Assembly: GCA_022495995.1 (NCBI GenBank)
Contig: JAFEMH010001236.1
Location: 62,001-126,000 of the forward strand
Source of the DNA: Adenophora triphylla var. japonica
Lineage: Eukaryota > Streptophyta > Magnoliopsida > Asterales > Campanulaceae
Direction of reading: 5' to 3'
Length of the DNA stretch: 64,000 nucleotides
Below, piece by piece: positions 11,101 to 20,504 of this stretch (position 1 is the first letter of the stretch; each line of letters starts with the position of its first letter). The notes under the pieces were generated by a model, which was not told the origin of the DNA, searched no databases, and was given only the letters and a program-made list of their open reading frames with translations. A program made the translations under genes and the position numbers.

Positions 11101-12100
11101 GTTTGAGGAGGAGGACAAGGCGTTGATGCTGTTGAATTCGTTGCCGACTTCTTCGACATACGAAAACCTTATTACCAGGTTGACTTGGGGGAAGGATACT
11201 GTGGAATTGCAACCGGTTACAGAAGCTCTTCTAGCTTTTAACGGAAGAATTTCGTTGATGAACCTGCGAGTGGGGGGTTATTTGTGAAGGAGAATCAGGA
11301 ATGTGGGAGAGCCCAGTTTCGGGATAATTCGCAGAGGCAGAATTCCCATTCGCAGTCAAGGAAGAAGTATAAGGGGAATTGTTTCAAGTGTGGGCAGAAG
11401 GGGCACAAAAAAGGAAGAATTGTCCGGAGAAGGGAAACAGTAAAGGCAAAGAAGGATCTTCAAAGTCAGTTAATGTGGTTGAAGATTGCTCAGATGATGT
11501 GGATGGAGATATGCTCACGACTTCATCAGCTGTAGAGCACCCGACAGATGGCTGGATTCTGAATTCGGCATGTTCGTTTCATGTGACGGCGAATCGTGAT
11601 TGGTTCGATACCTACAGACCAGTTAATTCTGGTATAGTTACTATGGGTAATGGTGCTACATGTAAAATTGCTGGCATAGGAACTATAAGAATTAAGATGT
11701 ATGATGGTGTGGTTAGAACGTTATGTGATGTTAGACATGTACAGGAGGTTTCTAAAAATCTGATTTCATTGGGTACCTTGGATGCAAACGGTATGTTCTA
11801 TAAAGCACAAGGTGGAGCATTGAAAGTAGTTAAGGGTGCTATAATTGTGATGAAGGGTGAGAAGGGCTCTAAGAACATTTACAGGTTGCTAGGAAGCACG
11901 GTTGTAGGTGGAGTCACATCTGTTGAGTCTGAGGTAGATACTGATGCCCTTCTATGACATATGAGGCTTGATCACATGGGTGAAAGGGGGATGCGGAAAC
12001 TTCATAAACGAAAGTTGTTGAAGGGTGAAGACTTGCAAACTTGAGTTTTGTAATTATTGTGTTCTTAAAAAGCAAAACAAGGTGCAATTCAATTCAAGAC
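11101..12100 (+). pseudogene. E1 Tork-like copia: gag C-terminal part to GAG-pre-integrase, truncated
   Basis: It continues the gag frame that breaks off at 13234: TFEEEDKALMLLNSLPTSS, then a knuckle CFKCGQKGHKKG (near 11379-11420) that loses its last Cys to a frameshift. A protease-like ILNSACSFHVTANRDWF follows, with Asn in place of the catalytic Asp. The GAG-pre-integrase motif HMRLDHMGERGMRKLHKR (11959 onward) is preceded by a TGA in place of Trp, and CKLEFCNYCVLKKQ follows. Homology fades at about 12095-12100; integrase, RT and the 3' LTR are missing. Resemblance is to TNT1/Tork-type copia. Confidence 0.82.
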
Positions 12101-12320
12101 ATTTATTTTCGACATTTATTTTCGACGGCTTACAAAAGAAAAACATGTTATTGCAAGTCTTGACCAGGGATTGACAACATTTTCATCCTTTCTGGCCTGA
12201 ATGCTGTGCTACAGTATTTTCCAGTTGTGCACAAATCTAAGCTGGCTTTGACAACTAATATTCCAGAATTAATAAATGAATGTGACAGACACTATTTGAC
12301 TTGAATATACTTATATATAC
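12101..12320. other. Host-like noncoding sequence
   Basis: I see no gene here. The stretch follows the truncated E1 pol and precedes, on the minus strand, the stop codon of the host-like exon at 12321. It could be the 3'UTR of that gene. It is AT-rich and contains no repeat that I recognise. Confidence 0.4.
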
Positions 12321-12412
12321 TTAAGATTCATTATCCTCCTCCTTAATCATGTGCATTGGTTCCTGACAAAACATTTCTCCTTCTTCAACATCTTCTTCTG
12401 TTCCTAGTTGAC
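12321..12412 (-). pseudogene. Terminal exon fragment of an unidentified host gene
   Basis: After a possible acceptor (GAGAGCCAG|GT, at 12413/12412) the minus strand reads QLGTEEDVEEGEMFCQEP and then MHMIKEEDNES and stop (TAA, 12321-12323). The acidic C-terminus and the intron-like sequence to the right (12413-12506, with possible splice motifs) suggest a real last exon. I do not recognise the gene. Part of it is repeated at 16719-16880, where a 14-base internal duplication shifts the frame. Confidence 0.35.
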
Positions 12413-12506
12413 CTGGCTCTCATTACTGTTTCTGTGCTTTGGTAAGTGTGGTCAAACATTTTCTTTCATTAATCTACTTGTAAAGTTGGCTATATGCTAA
12501 TACAGG
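12355..12506. repeat. About 150-bp direct repeat, left copy
   Basis: From TTGGTTCCTGAC to GCTAATACAG this matches 16719-16880 nearly base for base; the right copy has 14 extra bases (CATTTCTCCTTCTT). The two copies bracket the E1-M block 12507-16718. After the shared end, the left copy runs into GCTTGCTTGTT and the E1 LTR, while the right copy runs into host-like CCTAATAACAG. Confidence 0.9.
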
Positions 12507-12516
12507 CTTGCTTGTT

Positions 12517-12786
12517 TGTTGTGTCGGACGTAATGACTCGATGTCCTGGCGTGACGGGGGGTTTTGGGCCTACGGACTTTTGTGTTATTTTGGTCCTGGT
12601 TAGGCTAGGGTTTGTATCATATAAGTAGAGATTGTAACCCTATGTAATCATATGAGACATTGCACATAATAATACAGAGACAAAGTTCAAAACCCCAATT
12701 ACATCTCTTTCTCTTTCCATTTCTCAATTGCTTGTTTGTGTGTGTTCTTGGTTATTGTTCATAGCTTCCGCTGCGATTGCACAACA
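12517..12786 (+). repeat. 5' LTR of E1 Tork-like copia
   Basis: The LTR is 270 bp, from TGTTGTGTCGGACG to TTGCACAACA, followed two bases later by a Met-tRNA primer site. The short length fits the Tork group. An ATATAAGTAGAG TATA-like block lies near 12617. No 3' LTR of E1 is in the window. Confidence 0.82.
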
Positions 12787-12788
12787 AC

Positions 12789-12800
12789 TGGTATCAGAGC
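12789..12800 (+). other. Primer-binding site of E1
   Basis: TGGTATCAGAGC, complementary to initiator tRNA-Met, two bases after the LTR end. Confidence 0.92.
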
Positions 12801-12809
12801 ACGGCTGCG

Positions 12810-13234
12810 ATGGCTGGGGTTAATTCTATCACCGTGAAGTCCGATGTTCAGAAATTCGATGGGCATGAAAACTTTGCATTGTGGCAAAGGAGGGTGAAGG
12901 ATTTTCTGGTTCAAGCAGGCTTGGGAAAGGTTCTTCGATATTCGACTAAACCCGATGATATCGAAGAAGGTCCATGGAAGGAGTTGCAAGAACGGGCTGT
13001 ATCTTCAATACGGCAGTGCCTTGCGGATGAGGTGGTGTATCATGTGATTGATGAAGAATCACCGACGAAGGTTTGAGAAATTTTGGAGGGCAGGTATATG
13101 TCGAAATCATTGTCGAACAAGTTGCATCTTAAGCAATGGCTGTATGGGCTTAAGATGGCAGATGGTTCGGATCTTGAATCTCATATCCATACGTTTAATC
13201 AAATACTCAATGATTTGGTTAGGGTGGAGGTGAC
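12810..13234 (+). pseudogene. E1 gag, N-terminal part, interrupted by LTR2 of element M
   Basis: The ATG at 12810 starts MAGVNSITVKSDVQKFDG and then ENFALWQRRVKDFLVQAGL, the standard start of Tork/TNT1-type gag. A TGA (TGG changed) occurs at about 13074-13076 (SPTKV stop EILEGRYMSKSL). The frame then runs to FNQILNDLVRVEV and stops at the GTGAC target site. The continuation of the protein is at 11101, upstream in this window. Confidence 0.85.
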
Positions 13235-14741
13235 TGTTGGTCCCAAAGGTGGCAACAAGGGTGAAAATACAGCTAGAGAGGGGGGGGGTGAATAGCTGTT
13301 ACAAGTTTTTCGCCCTCTTTTGAAAACTAAACCTCTAAGCTTACAAAACCTCTTGCAGATGATAATACACTGCAAGTTGAATTGTAAAATGCACAGCGGA
13401 ATAATAGGGTATAAAGCGGTTTTGGTAGAGGCAGTTTGTAAAGCGGTTTGGTAATGCGGTTTTGATAAGTGCAGTTTTACAAACAAGTGTGGTTCTGACA
13501 ATGTTAACACCAAACACTATTTCACAATAGTGAATAACTAAATAAAGGTCAAACAGAGACAGAGATAAATAATTAGTAATCACGAGAAATATAAATGCAA
13601 TAAAGTAAGAACACATGATTTGGAGTGGTTCAATCGATAAATGATCTACGTCCACTATCAAGATGGTTAGTCTTGAATTTTTTAAGAGTTAGATTTTATA
13701 TTGAGTATGAGAGAGATTACAAGTTACAAAGTATTCAAACTCAAATCAAAATCTATTCTATGAAGAACAAATCTTAAGACTATAACCAGTGTATCTCAAG
13801 TGATTAATCTATGTGATTAAACAAGTGAGGTGTGTGTGTGATAACAAGATCAAGGCTCTTTAAATATGTGAGATGTAGAGCAAAATAATTCTTGAATGTG
13901 TTAAGGCTTGATTTCTGGGCTGGGAAAAATTTCTTGAAGTATGAAGATGAAGATTCAAATGACTTATGAATTTCTGGGCAGAGCTTCAGTTTCTATGAAC
14001 ATAGCACTTTTAATTTTCTCAAGCAATCTTTAAATGGTGAAGATTGGGGGTATTTATACCCAAGCATCAAGGAACTAGCCGTTGGACACAGCTGTTGTAA
14101 GGACAGTACTTGATGCTTTCCCATTGGTCCACAATATCCACTTTTGTCCTTTGATACAACTGCTGCAGAGAAAGCTGATCAGGCTTCAGCTGCAAGCAAT
14201 GAGGTTAGGACACCTGTCACCTTTTCAAGATCCTTGCAGATCTTCTCTGACATTGAATCACGTGACAAGATTTAGTGGTTGACTTTTGATATTGCTGACG
14301 TGGATCCCAACGGTAAAAAGTGGTTCACTTCAAGTCTTCAATCATTGGATGCGGTCTGGTGTGGAGCGGTTGAGGATGTGCGGTTGAGTACACCAGGAGG
14401 TTGCAATGAGCGGTTGGTGTTGAACTGCACAGGTGCGGTTCACCAAACGGATGCACTGAGGTAGTTCAAGGAGCAGATTCAAGAAGAAATTCCACATGCG
14501 GTTGCATGTGCGGTTCTGAAGGGCGGTTTTGAAAACTGCTTGGAACTGCAACCTTAAATCCAATGAATCTTGTGCCAGTCTTCAAGCCTAAATTTAACCT
14601 ATTCTATAAAATGGACTTAGCTAAAAAATTGAAGTCTAAGCTTCATTACATAGGGTCCTAAAGTCCTTAAAATAGACAGGAGGTTATGGTATCAATCAAA
14701 TCTAATACAAAATAGGAGGGTTAAAACATGCATACCCAACA
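13235..14741 (-). repeat. 3' LTR of element M (LTR2)
   Basis: The LTR is 1,507 bp and nearly identical to LTR1. A polypurine tract flanks it on the right and the GTGAC target copy on the left, so it is the 3' LTR of a minus-strand element with its body to the right. It has ten exact GCGGTT words (13416, 13443, 13456, 14366, 14380, 14410, 14435, 14498, 14510, 14523). Confidence 0.9.
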
Positions 14742-14753
14742 ATCTCCCCCTAT
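14742..14753 (-). other. Polypurine tract of element M
   Basis: The minus strand reads ATAGGGGGAGAT directly before the 3' LTR. This is the expected primer for plus-strand DNA synthesis and it fixes the orientation. Confidence 0.82.
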
Positions 14754-15271
14754 TTGATTGATGCCATTACCTACTATAACTAAATCAAACATTGTACTTG
14801 ATAAAAACATGTCCATAAGAATTAACATAGTAATTCATGTCCCAAGTCAATGCACACACAAGCTTAAGCTATAGATTTCTATACTATCTGAAAGATAAAA
14901 ACTTACAATATGGAAAGTATAGAAATGCATTCAGTGCACTTAAAAGGATACGAGTTTAAGTTCAAAGTGCGATTTAAACTGAATGTTTAACCTTCATTTC
15001 AAAAATATGATTTTAAGTTGAAAAAAAATTTGAATGAGGTTATAAACCATAAGTGGTTTCATTGTTCTACAAACAAGCAGTTTGATATGAACAAAGTTTT
15101 GGAACCATGATGCAATTTCCATTAATTCCTTAAGCAGTTACAGATTACAAGGAATGAAAGAAAATTGTAGGGTTACAAAAAAAAGGTTGGACAAAGGAAA
15201 TACATGAAGTGCGGTCCAACAAAACAAAAGGAGTTCAGCAAAAAGGAAAGAAATTACAGAGAGGAGCGGTC
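14754..15271 (-). other. 3' untranslated spacer of element M
   Basis: This is the stretch between the stop of the 3' gene and the polypurine tract. It is AT-rich with no coding signal. It has GCGGTCC near matches at about 15211 and 15266. Confidence 0.6.
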
Positions 15272-16720
15272 CTAATGCTGACGCGATTGGTGCTGATGTT
15301 GATGGCGCGGTTGATCTTGATGCTGGTTGACTTCTTGATTAGGCACTGAAGATCCTGAAGGTCTGAATGCTAAGCTTTCACCTCTAATGATTCTTCTTAG
15401 AGCTCTGACATCTTCAGATTGTCTTCCCAGGGTGGTCTCAACAGCTCTGAGTGCAGTCACAGATTGAGCGGCGGTTGAGCCTACAGCATCAACAGATCTT
15501 GTGTTGGCAGCAACACTCTCTTTGATTTCAATTGTGAAGGATTCAATGCAAGCCTTGAGGGAATTGTAGAAGGTGAAGATTTCATCCTGAATAGTTACAG
15601 TTTGAGAGGAAAGAGTATCTCTTATGGGATCAAGATCAACTGTTACATTCAGGGTGGATCTCAATTCCTTGATGGAGTTGTCCAGCTTTAGGTTGAATCC
15701 AGCCTTGAGGTTCTCAAATCTGAAAGAAATGTCACCATCAAAAGTTTTGATTTGCTCCTTGAGACTGTCTCCCACAATGTTCAGGTCAACATTTATTCTA
15801 TCTTTGAGGGAGTCCAGCTCAGACATGACTTTGAGTTCCTAGGCATCCAGGGCGGCTTGGGAAGGAGCGGTTGAGGTTGAAGCTTGTTGTTGCGGTTGAG
15901 ATTCTTGAATGGATTTCATGAAAGATACAAGGGCTGAATTGGTTGATGAGACAAATTCTTCAGACAGCTTGGTGAGCATCTCATGAAGTTGAGTTTTTGA
16001 AACAGCATCACCCATAGCTCTAAGAACTCCTCTAGCCAGATCTTCCTTGAATCCTTGAAAACATGCTGTTGCTACGGTTTTAACAGCTTCAGCGGTCTGG
16101 TTTGTGGAACTTCTCTCCCCCTTAATGGCATCAATCAATTGGGCTTTCAAGATTGCCATTTCAGTGGTTTAAGAGTCCACTTTGGAATGCAAGGTGTGGT
16201 TTGAGGCTTCAAGGGAGGCGTTGGAGTTAGCCAAGGCAATGTTAGATTCTGTAAGTTTTAGCATATGCCCTTGGTTAACAACCAACTGGGATTGAATAAG
16301 TTGGAGGGTGGAAAGGATTTGGCAGTAGTCAGAAGGGGCGGTTGAATTGGAGGGAATATGGGTAAAGGAAGGAGGTGGTTGAGAATCTGTAGTAGGAGCG
16401 GTTTGAGGTAGAGGGGTTAAAAGGGTTTGGAATATGCGGCTGGCTGGTACAGTGTATGGTGAAGCGGTTGAGGGAGGAATGGTTTGTGTTTGGGGTAAGG
16501 TAATTGGAGCGGTTGAAATAGGGGCGGTTGGAGGAGGTGGAATATTGGAAGTTGGAATTCCAGAAGTAATTGGGTTAGAGTTAGAGGAGGAGCTGGTGTG
16601 AGAATCATGAAGGTCAAGAGAAGGGGTTTTCTGTTGATGGGGTAAATTTTCAGGGATAGGGGAATTTGGAGGAGGAGGAGGAGTATTGACGCGGTCAGGA
16701 GAAGGAGTTGGATCGCGGTT
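15272..16720 (-). pseudogene. Element M 3' accessory gene, C-terminal half
   Basis: One frame runs from the junction at about 16720 to the stop at 15272, broken only by a TAA at 16169-16171 and a TAG at 15839-15841. The first about 110 codons are rich in Pro, Thr and Ser (NTPPPPPNSPIPENLP). A Gln/Asn/Ser segment and then long amphipathic helices follow (KAQLIDAIKGERSSTNQTAE; DRINVDLNIVGDSLKEQIK; TTLGRQSEDVRALRRIIR), likely coiled coil. The tail is His/Gln-rich. There is no membrane segment. Ten exact GCGGTT words lie inside, several read as Thr-Ala. It would follow the exon at 2381-3287 in an intact element. Function unknown. Confidence 0.6.
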
Positions 16721-16880
16721 GGTTCCTGACAAAACATTTCTCCTTCTTCATTTCTCCTTCTTCAACATCTTCTTCTGTTCCTAGATGACCTGGCTCTCAT
16801 TACTGTTTCTGTGCTTTGGTAAGTGTGGTCAAACATTTTCTTTCATTAATCTACTTGTAAAGTTGGCTATATGCTAATAC
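16719..16880. repeat. About 150-bp direct repeat, right copy
   Basis: This is a second copy of 12355-12506, carrying 14 extra bases. It abuts the broken end of the M 3' gene through a shared TTGGTTCCTGAC, which may be the microhomology at the join. Host-like AT-rich sequence follows to 17052 with no gene. Confidence 0.88.
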
Positions 16881-17054
16881 AGCCTAATAACAGTCATTGG
16901 ACAACTCTTTAATTAATCCTTTTACAGTTTCCACTAATTTGTGTTGCTAAAAGAGCAGCATTATGAACATAAAAAATAAAAAATCATAAAATATGGACAC
17001 TAACAATTTAAATGTGTAAGAATTACAAGTGAGGTTGGGTAAATAAAATATATA

Positions 17055-17287
17055 CTCCCTCCGTCCCTAAAAGTTTATCCCATTTGACTTTTTAGTTGAA
17101 CTTTGACTACAAATATATGACAATTTAATTATGTTCATAAAATTCTAAAAATTCCTATTGATTCACCATTAATAATATTATCAACAACAACTTTTAGAAT
17201 TTCATGAACATGATTAATCTCTCATAAATTTGTTGTCAAAGTTCAACAAAAAAGTCAAATGGGACAAACATTTAGGGACGGAGGGAG
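17055..17287. mobile_element. Stowaway-like MITE
   Basis: The element is 233 bp with ends CTCCCTCCGTCCCTAAA and its complement, flanked by TA (17053-17054, 17288-17289). The inner halves are also inverted (AAAGTCAAATGGGACAAAC against GTTTATCCCATTTGACTTT), so the transcript would fold into one hairpin. There is no coding capacity. Confidence 0.92.
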
Positions 17288-17322
17288 TATATTTTAAGAA
17301 AAGAGATTTACCAATGAGATAC

Positions 17323-18102
17323 TGATGCAATTATGGAAAATGAATTGGGCCTAGTTACTAGGGATTAGGCCCAATAGCTAGACATGGGCTGAGCCCACTG
17401 GACCTAAGCCGTGCGAGAGAGTTTGTGGCAACTGAGCGACATTAAAGGACTAGGCGACATAGGACAAGGTGCGACAATGGTAAGATAGCGCGTGAGAGTA
17501 CAGCCACGTAAATAATAGGGTTGCGCGAGAAACATGATAGAGTGTCAGTAACTCATTGTAATTATGTATATGAGGGGGGATCCATTTCCCGTGGGATATT
17601 CGGTTTAGGGCGACATTTAGAATGTCGCCCTCTTTCCCTTGATTGTTGCCAATGCGACATGGGCGCTTGGGCGTTCCCGGGGCCTCGTTCTTGTTGGCGC
17701 CTACGCCCTTAATCCTAGCCGCCTGTGATGGATGATTGATGTGACAAGATGAATAGTGAAATTCCACTAACTTGGAGTTGGTTGAGGGACCTTGGATGGA
17801 TGATTGAAAAGTGTCCCCCCATATGCAAGGCACATGGGGGCTTGGGAGTATATAAAGGTGAATAGTTCATTTTGCATGGTATCTCTCTCTCTACTTTCTC
17901 TCTCTCTCTAGGGTTTTCCATTGATATTATTATCACCGTGAACATCTAACCTTACTCTCACGCCGGAGGGGGTTCGCCGGAGTCACCCCCGGCCTAGCTC
18001 ACGTGTGTTCTTGTGCGTAGGCAACCATACAAGGAAGGAAGCAGCCGGAGTATCCCATTCTCCTCAGTTCCTGTGCAACCACAATTTCTTATGGTAACAT
18101 CA
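17323..18102 (+). repeat. 5' LTR of Gypsy-1
   Basis: The LTR is 780 bp, from TGATGCAATTATGG to ATGGTAACATCA. It has a TATA box at 17849-17857 (TATATAAAG) followed by a CT-rich leader. Six GCGACA/TGTCGC words lie within 17436-17659. It matches the 3' LTR closely, with a few short gaps. Confidence 0.93.
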
Positions 18103-18104
18103 GT

Positions 18105-18120
18105 TGGTTCCGTTGCCGGA
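18105..18120 (+). other. Primer-binding site of Gypsy-1
   Basis: TGGTTCCGTTGCCGGA lies two bases after the LTR. The GTTGCCGG core resembles the tRNA-Arg/Asn-type primer sites known in plant gypsy elements. I cannot fix the tRNA without a search. Confidence 0.7.
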
Positions 18121-19260
18121 CCCTGAAATCTCTTTTCTTATTTGGTTGATAAAGGTTTGGTGTTGATCGGAGGTTCGCCGTTAGTTGCCATTTGATTTGG
18201 TTCGTGTTCTGGGGGTTACGTGTTCTTGGTAGGAGCCCAGAAAATTGTTTTTAGGGTTGTTGTTGGTGTGGGGTTGTCTAGTTTTAGCTTGTGGTTGATT
18301 GTGAACCCAGAAAGCGATCAGAATGGTTCAAGAAAAGAATACTCAGGCAAAGGCTGCCTAGAATCCGGTGACAGAGACCCCAAATGCTAAGGATACCCGC
18401 AGGGCGAGATCGTGAACGGTACGGGAAGGCGAGGTTCACACTTCTGAGACTGATTCGGAAATCAGGAGCGCCAGGAGGCGAGAAGATAGGGAGCGAGATG
18501 AGAGGAACAAGGGAAAGGCTGGTGAGCAGGATACCGCTCCTTCAAAAGCTGATAGTGCAAGAGCGATGGCTGCTCAGTTGAGGAAAGAGAACGAGTTAAT
18601 GATGAAGGTTCTCACTAATAATGAGAGGTTGAGAAAAATGGGTCAGGCACCCACTGTGATCCCACCTGAGGTGTCGGTTGAAGTTGATGGTCAAGATAGG
18701 GGAGAAGAGAGAAATGCTAGCCGGAGTGTGTCAAAGAGGGATGATGGGCGGGCGAGAGACATGTCGCCGCCCAAAAGTGCGGGAAGAAATCATAGACGGC
18801 GAGATGGAAGTAAGGCGAGATCTGAGGGCGCTGGGGGCAAGAGGAAACACTCAGATCATGAAGAGGGAAGGAGGGTTTATCACAAGTCTGGAAACTCGCT
18901 CGATGAGTCATATTATTTTGGGTATAAAAGTGACAAGGGATCTACTGCAGACAGGGATTATGTGCCTAGTCGCTCGAGGCACTCGGATGATGGGACATAT
19001 GTGGAAGAAAGGTCTCAAAGGTCAAGGCATTCTGATAGAGCTCGTCAGGATGAAATGTCGCCGCGCGATAGAGATCGCAGGCGGCGGCAGAGGAGGGATA
19101 GAGAGAAGAAAGGGAAAAGGCGAAGAAAGCCGCAGAAGCTGAGAAGATCGCTGAGGCGATCAAGGTTGCGGAAGCTTTGAAAGCCGCAAAGGCGGCTAAA
19201 GCCGCCGAACTGGAGAATGCTAAGAAAAACGAGGAAGACAAGTGGAAGCACGAAATGGCA

Positions 19261-19376
19261 ATTTTGGCATACGGAATGACGGATCAGGGGCAACAATCTG
19301 AATATTCTTTGCGAACGGGGCTAAGTAAGAGCCTTTCACCTTAGGGGGCTTGGTTCCCGCCTCTAACTCTTTAATT
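19261..19376 (-). repeat. Inverted segment closing repeat unit 1
   Basis: After GAAATGGCA the sequence becomes the reverse complement of gag bases 21457-21573 of the third copy. It reads through GCATACGGAATGACGGATCA to CTCTAACTCTTTAATT, after which unit 2 starts. Confidence 0.92.
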
Positions 19377-20344
19377 AGGTTTTAGCTTGTGGTTGATTGT
19401 GAACCCAGAAAGCGATCAGAATAATTCAAGAAAAGAATACCCAGGCAAAGGCTGCCCAGAATCCGGTGACAGAGACCCCAAATGCTAAGGATACCCGCAG
19501 GGCGAGATCGGGAATGGTGCGGGAAGGCGAGGTTCACCCTTCTGAGACTGATTCGGCAATCAGGAGCGCCAGGAGGCGAGAAGATAGGGAGCGAGATGAG
19601 AGGAACAAGGGAAAGGCTGGTGAGCAGGATCCCGCTCCTTCAAAAGCTGATAGTGCAAGAGCGATGGCTGCTCAGTTGAGGAAAGAGAACGAGTTAATGA
19701 TGAAGGTTCTCGCTAATAATGAGAGGTTGAGAAAAATGGGTCAGGCACCCACTGTGATCCCGCCTGAGGTGTTGGTTGAAGTTGATGGGCAAGATAGGGG
19801 AGGAGAGCGAAATGCTAGTCGAAGTGTGTCAAAGAGGGATGATGGGCGGGCGAGAGACATGCCGCCGCCCAAAAGTACGGGAAGAAATCATAGACGGCGA
19901 GATGGTAGTAAGGCGAGATCTGAGGGCGCTGGGGGCAAGAGGAAACACTCAGATCATGAAGAGGGAAGGAGGGTTTATCACAAGTCCGAAAACTCGCTCG
20001 ATGGGTATGAAAGTGACGAGGGATCTACTGCAGACAGGGATTATGTGCCTAGTCGCTCGAGGCACTCGGATGATGCGACATACGTGGAAGAAAGGTCTCA
20101 AAGGTCAAGGCATTCTGATAGAGCTCGTCAGGATGAAATGTCGCCGCGCGATAGAGAACGCAGGCGGTGGCAGAGGAGGGATAGAGAGAAGGAAAGGGAA
20201 AAGGCGAAGAAAGCCGCAGAAGCTGAGAAGATCGCTGAGGTGATCAAGGTTGCGGAAGCTTTGAAAGCCGCAGAGGCGGCTAAAGCCGCCGAACTGGAGA
20301 ATGCTAAGAAAAACGAGGATGACAAGTGGAAGCACGAAATGGCA

Positions 20345-20461
20345 AATTTGGCATACGGAATGACGGATCAGGGGCGACAATATGAATATTCTTTGCGAAC
20401 GGGGCTAAGTAAGAGCCTTTCACCTCAGGGGGCTTGGTTCCCGCCTCTAACTCTTTAATCC
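20345..20461 (-). repeat. Inverted segment closing repeat unit 2
   Basis: The same inverted 21457-21573 block closes unit 2 and ends the open frame with translated antisense (GAWFPPLTL and stop at 20458). Both units share the junction, so the rearrangement arose once and was then amplified. Confidence 0.92.
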
Positions 20462-20504
20462 GGTTTTAGCTTGTGGTTGATTGTGAACCCAGAAAGCGAT
20501 CAGA

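Larger units (their letters stand above)
18281..20462 (+). repeat. Two extra tandem copies of the Gypsy-1 leader and gag start
   Basis: The units 18281-19378 (1,098 bp) and 19379-20462 (1,084 bp) repeat the leader (GTTTTAGCTTGTGG) and the first about 310 codons of gag; the third, continuing copy starts at 20463. Unit 1 has stops near its start (CCTAG, CGTGA). Unit 2 has lost its gag ATG and 15 bases near 20002, but is otherwise open from 19466 to 20458. The encoded part is charged and Arg/Ser-rich (SRSRHSDD, RDRDRRRRQRRDRE) with an Ala-rich helix. Each unit ends with an inverted about 117-base segment. Confidence 0.93.

Noticed and set aside
1401..12800. TGGTATCAGAGC sites as tRNA gene fragments
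   Set aside because: They lie exactly at LTR ends and are primer-binding sites; no cloverleaf is present.
15272..16720. Calling the M 3' gene a viral envelope protein
   Set aside because: No signal peptide, membrane anchor or cleavage site is visible; env-like is only a positional label in SIRE elements.
16729..16737. A start codon for the M 3' gene at the 16719 junction
   Set aside because: The ATG there lies in the host-derived repeat across the junction and in a different frame; the real N-terminus is in the exon pair at 4336 and 3287.
17450..17945. Open frames inside the Gypsy-1 LTRs (also 32193-32605)
   Set aside because: Short, without domains, and present in both LTRs only because the LTRs are repeats.
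18678..19296. Long open frames in other phases and on the minus strand of the gag repeats
   Set aside because: These are shadows of a compositionally biased Arg/Ser/Ala coding region; they follow the repeat and have no domain.
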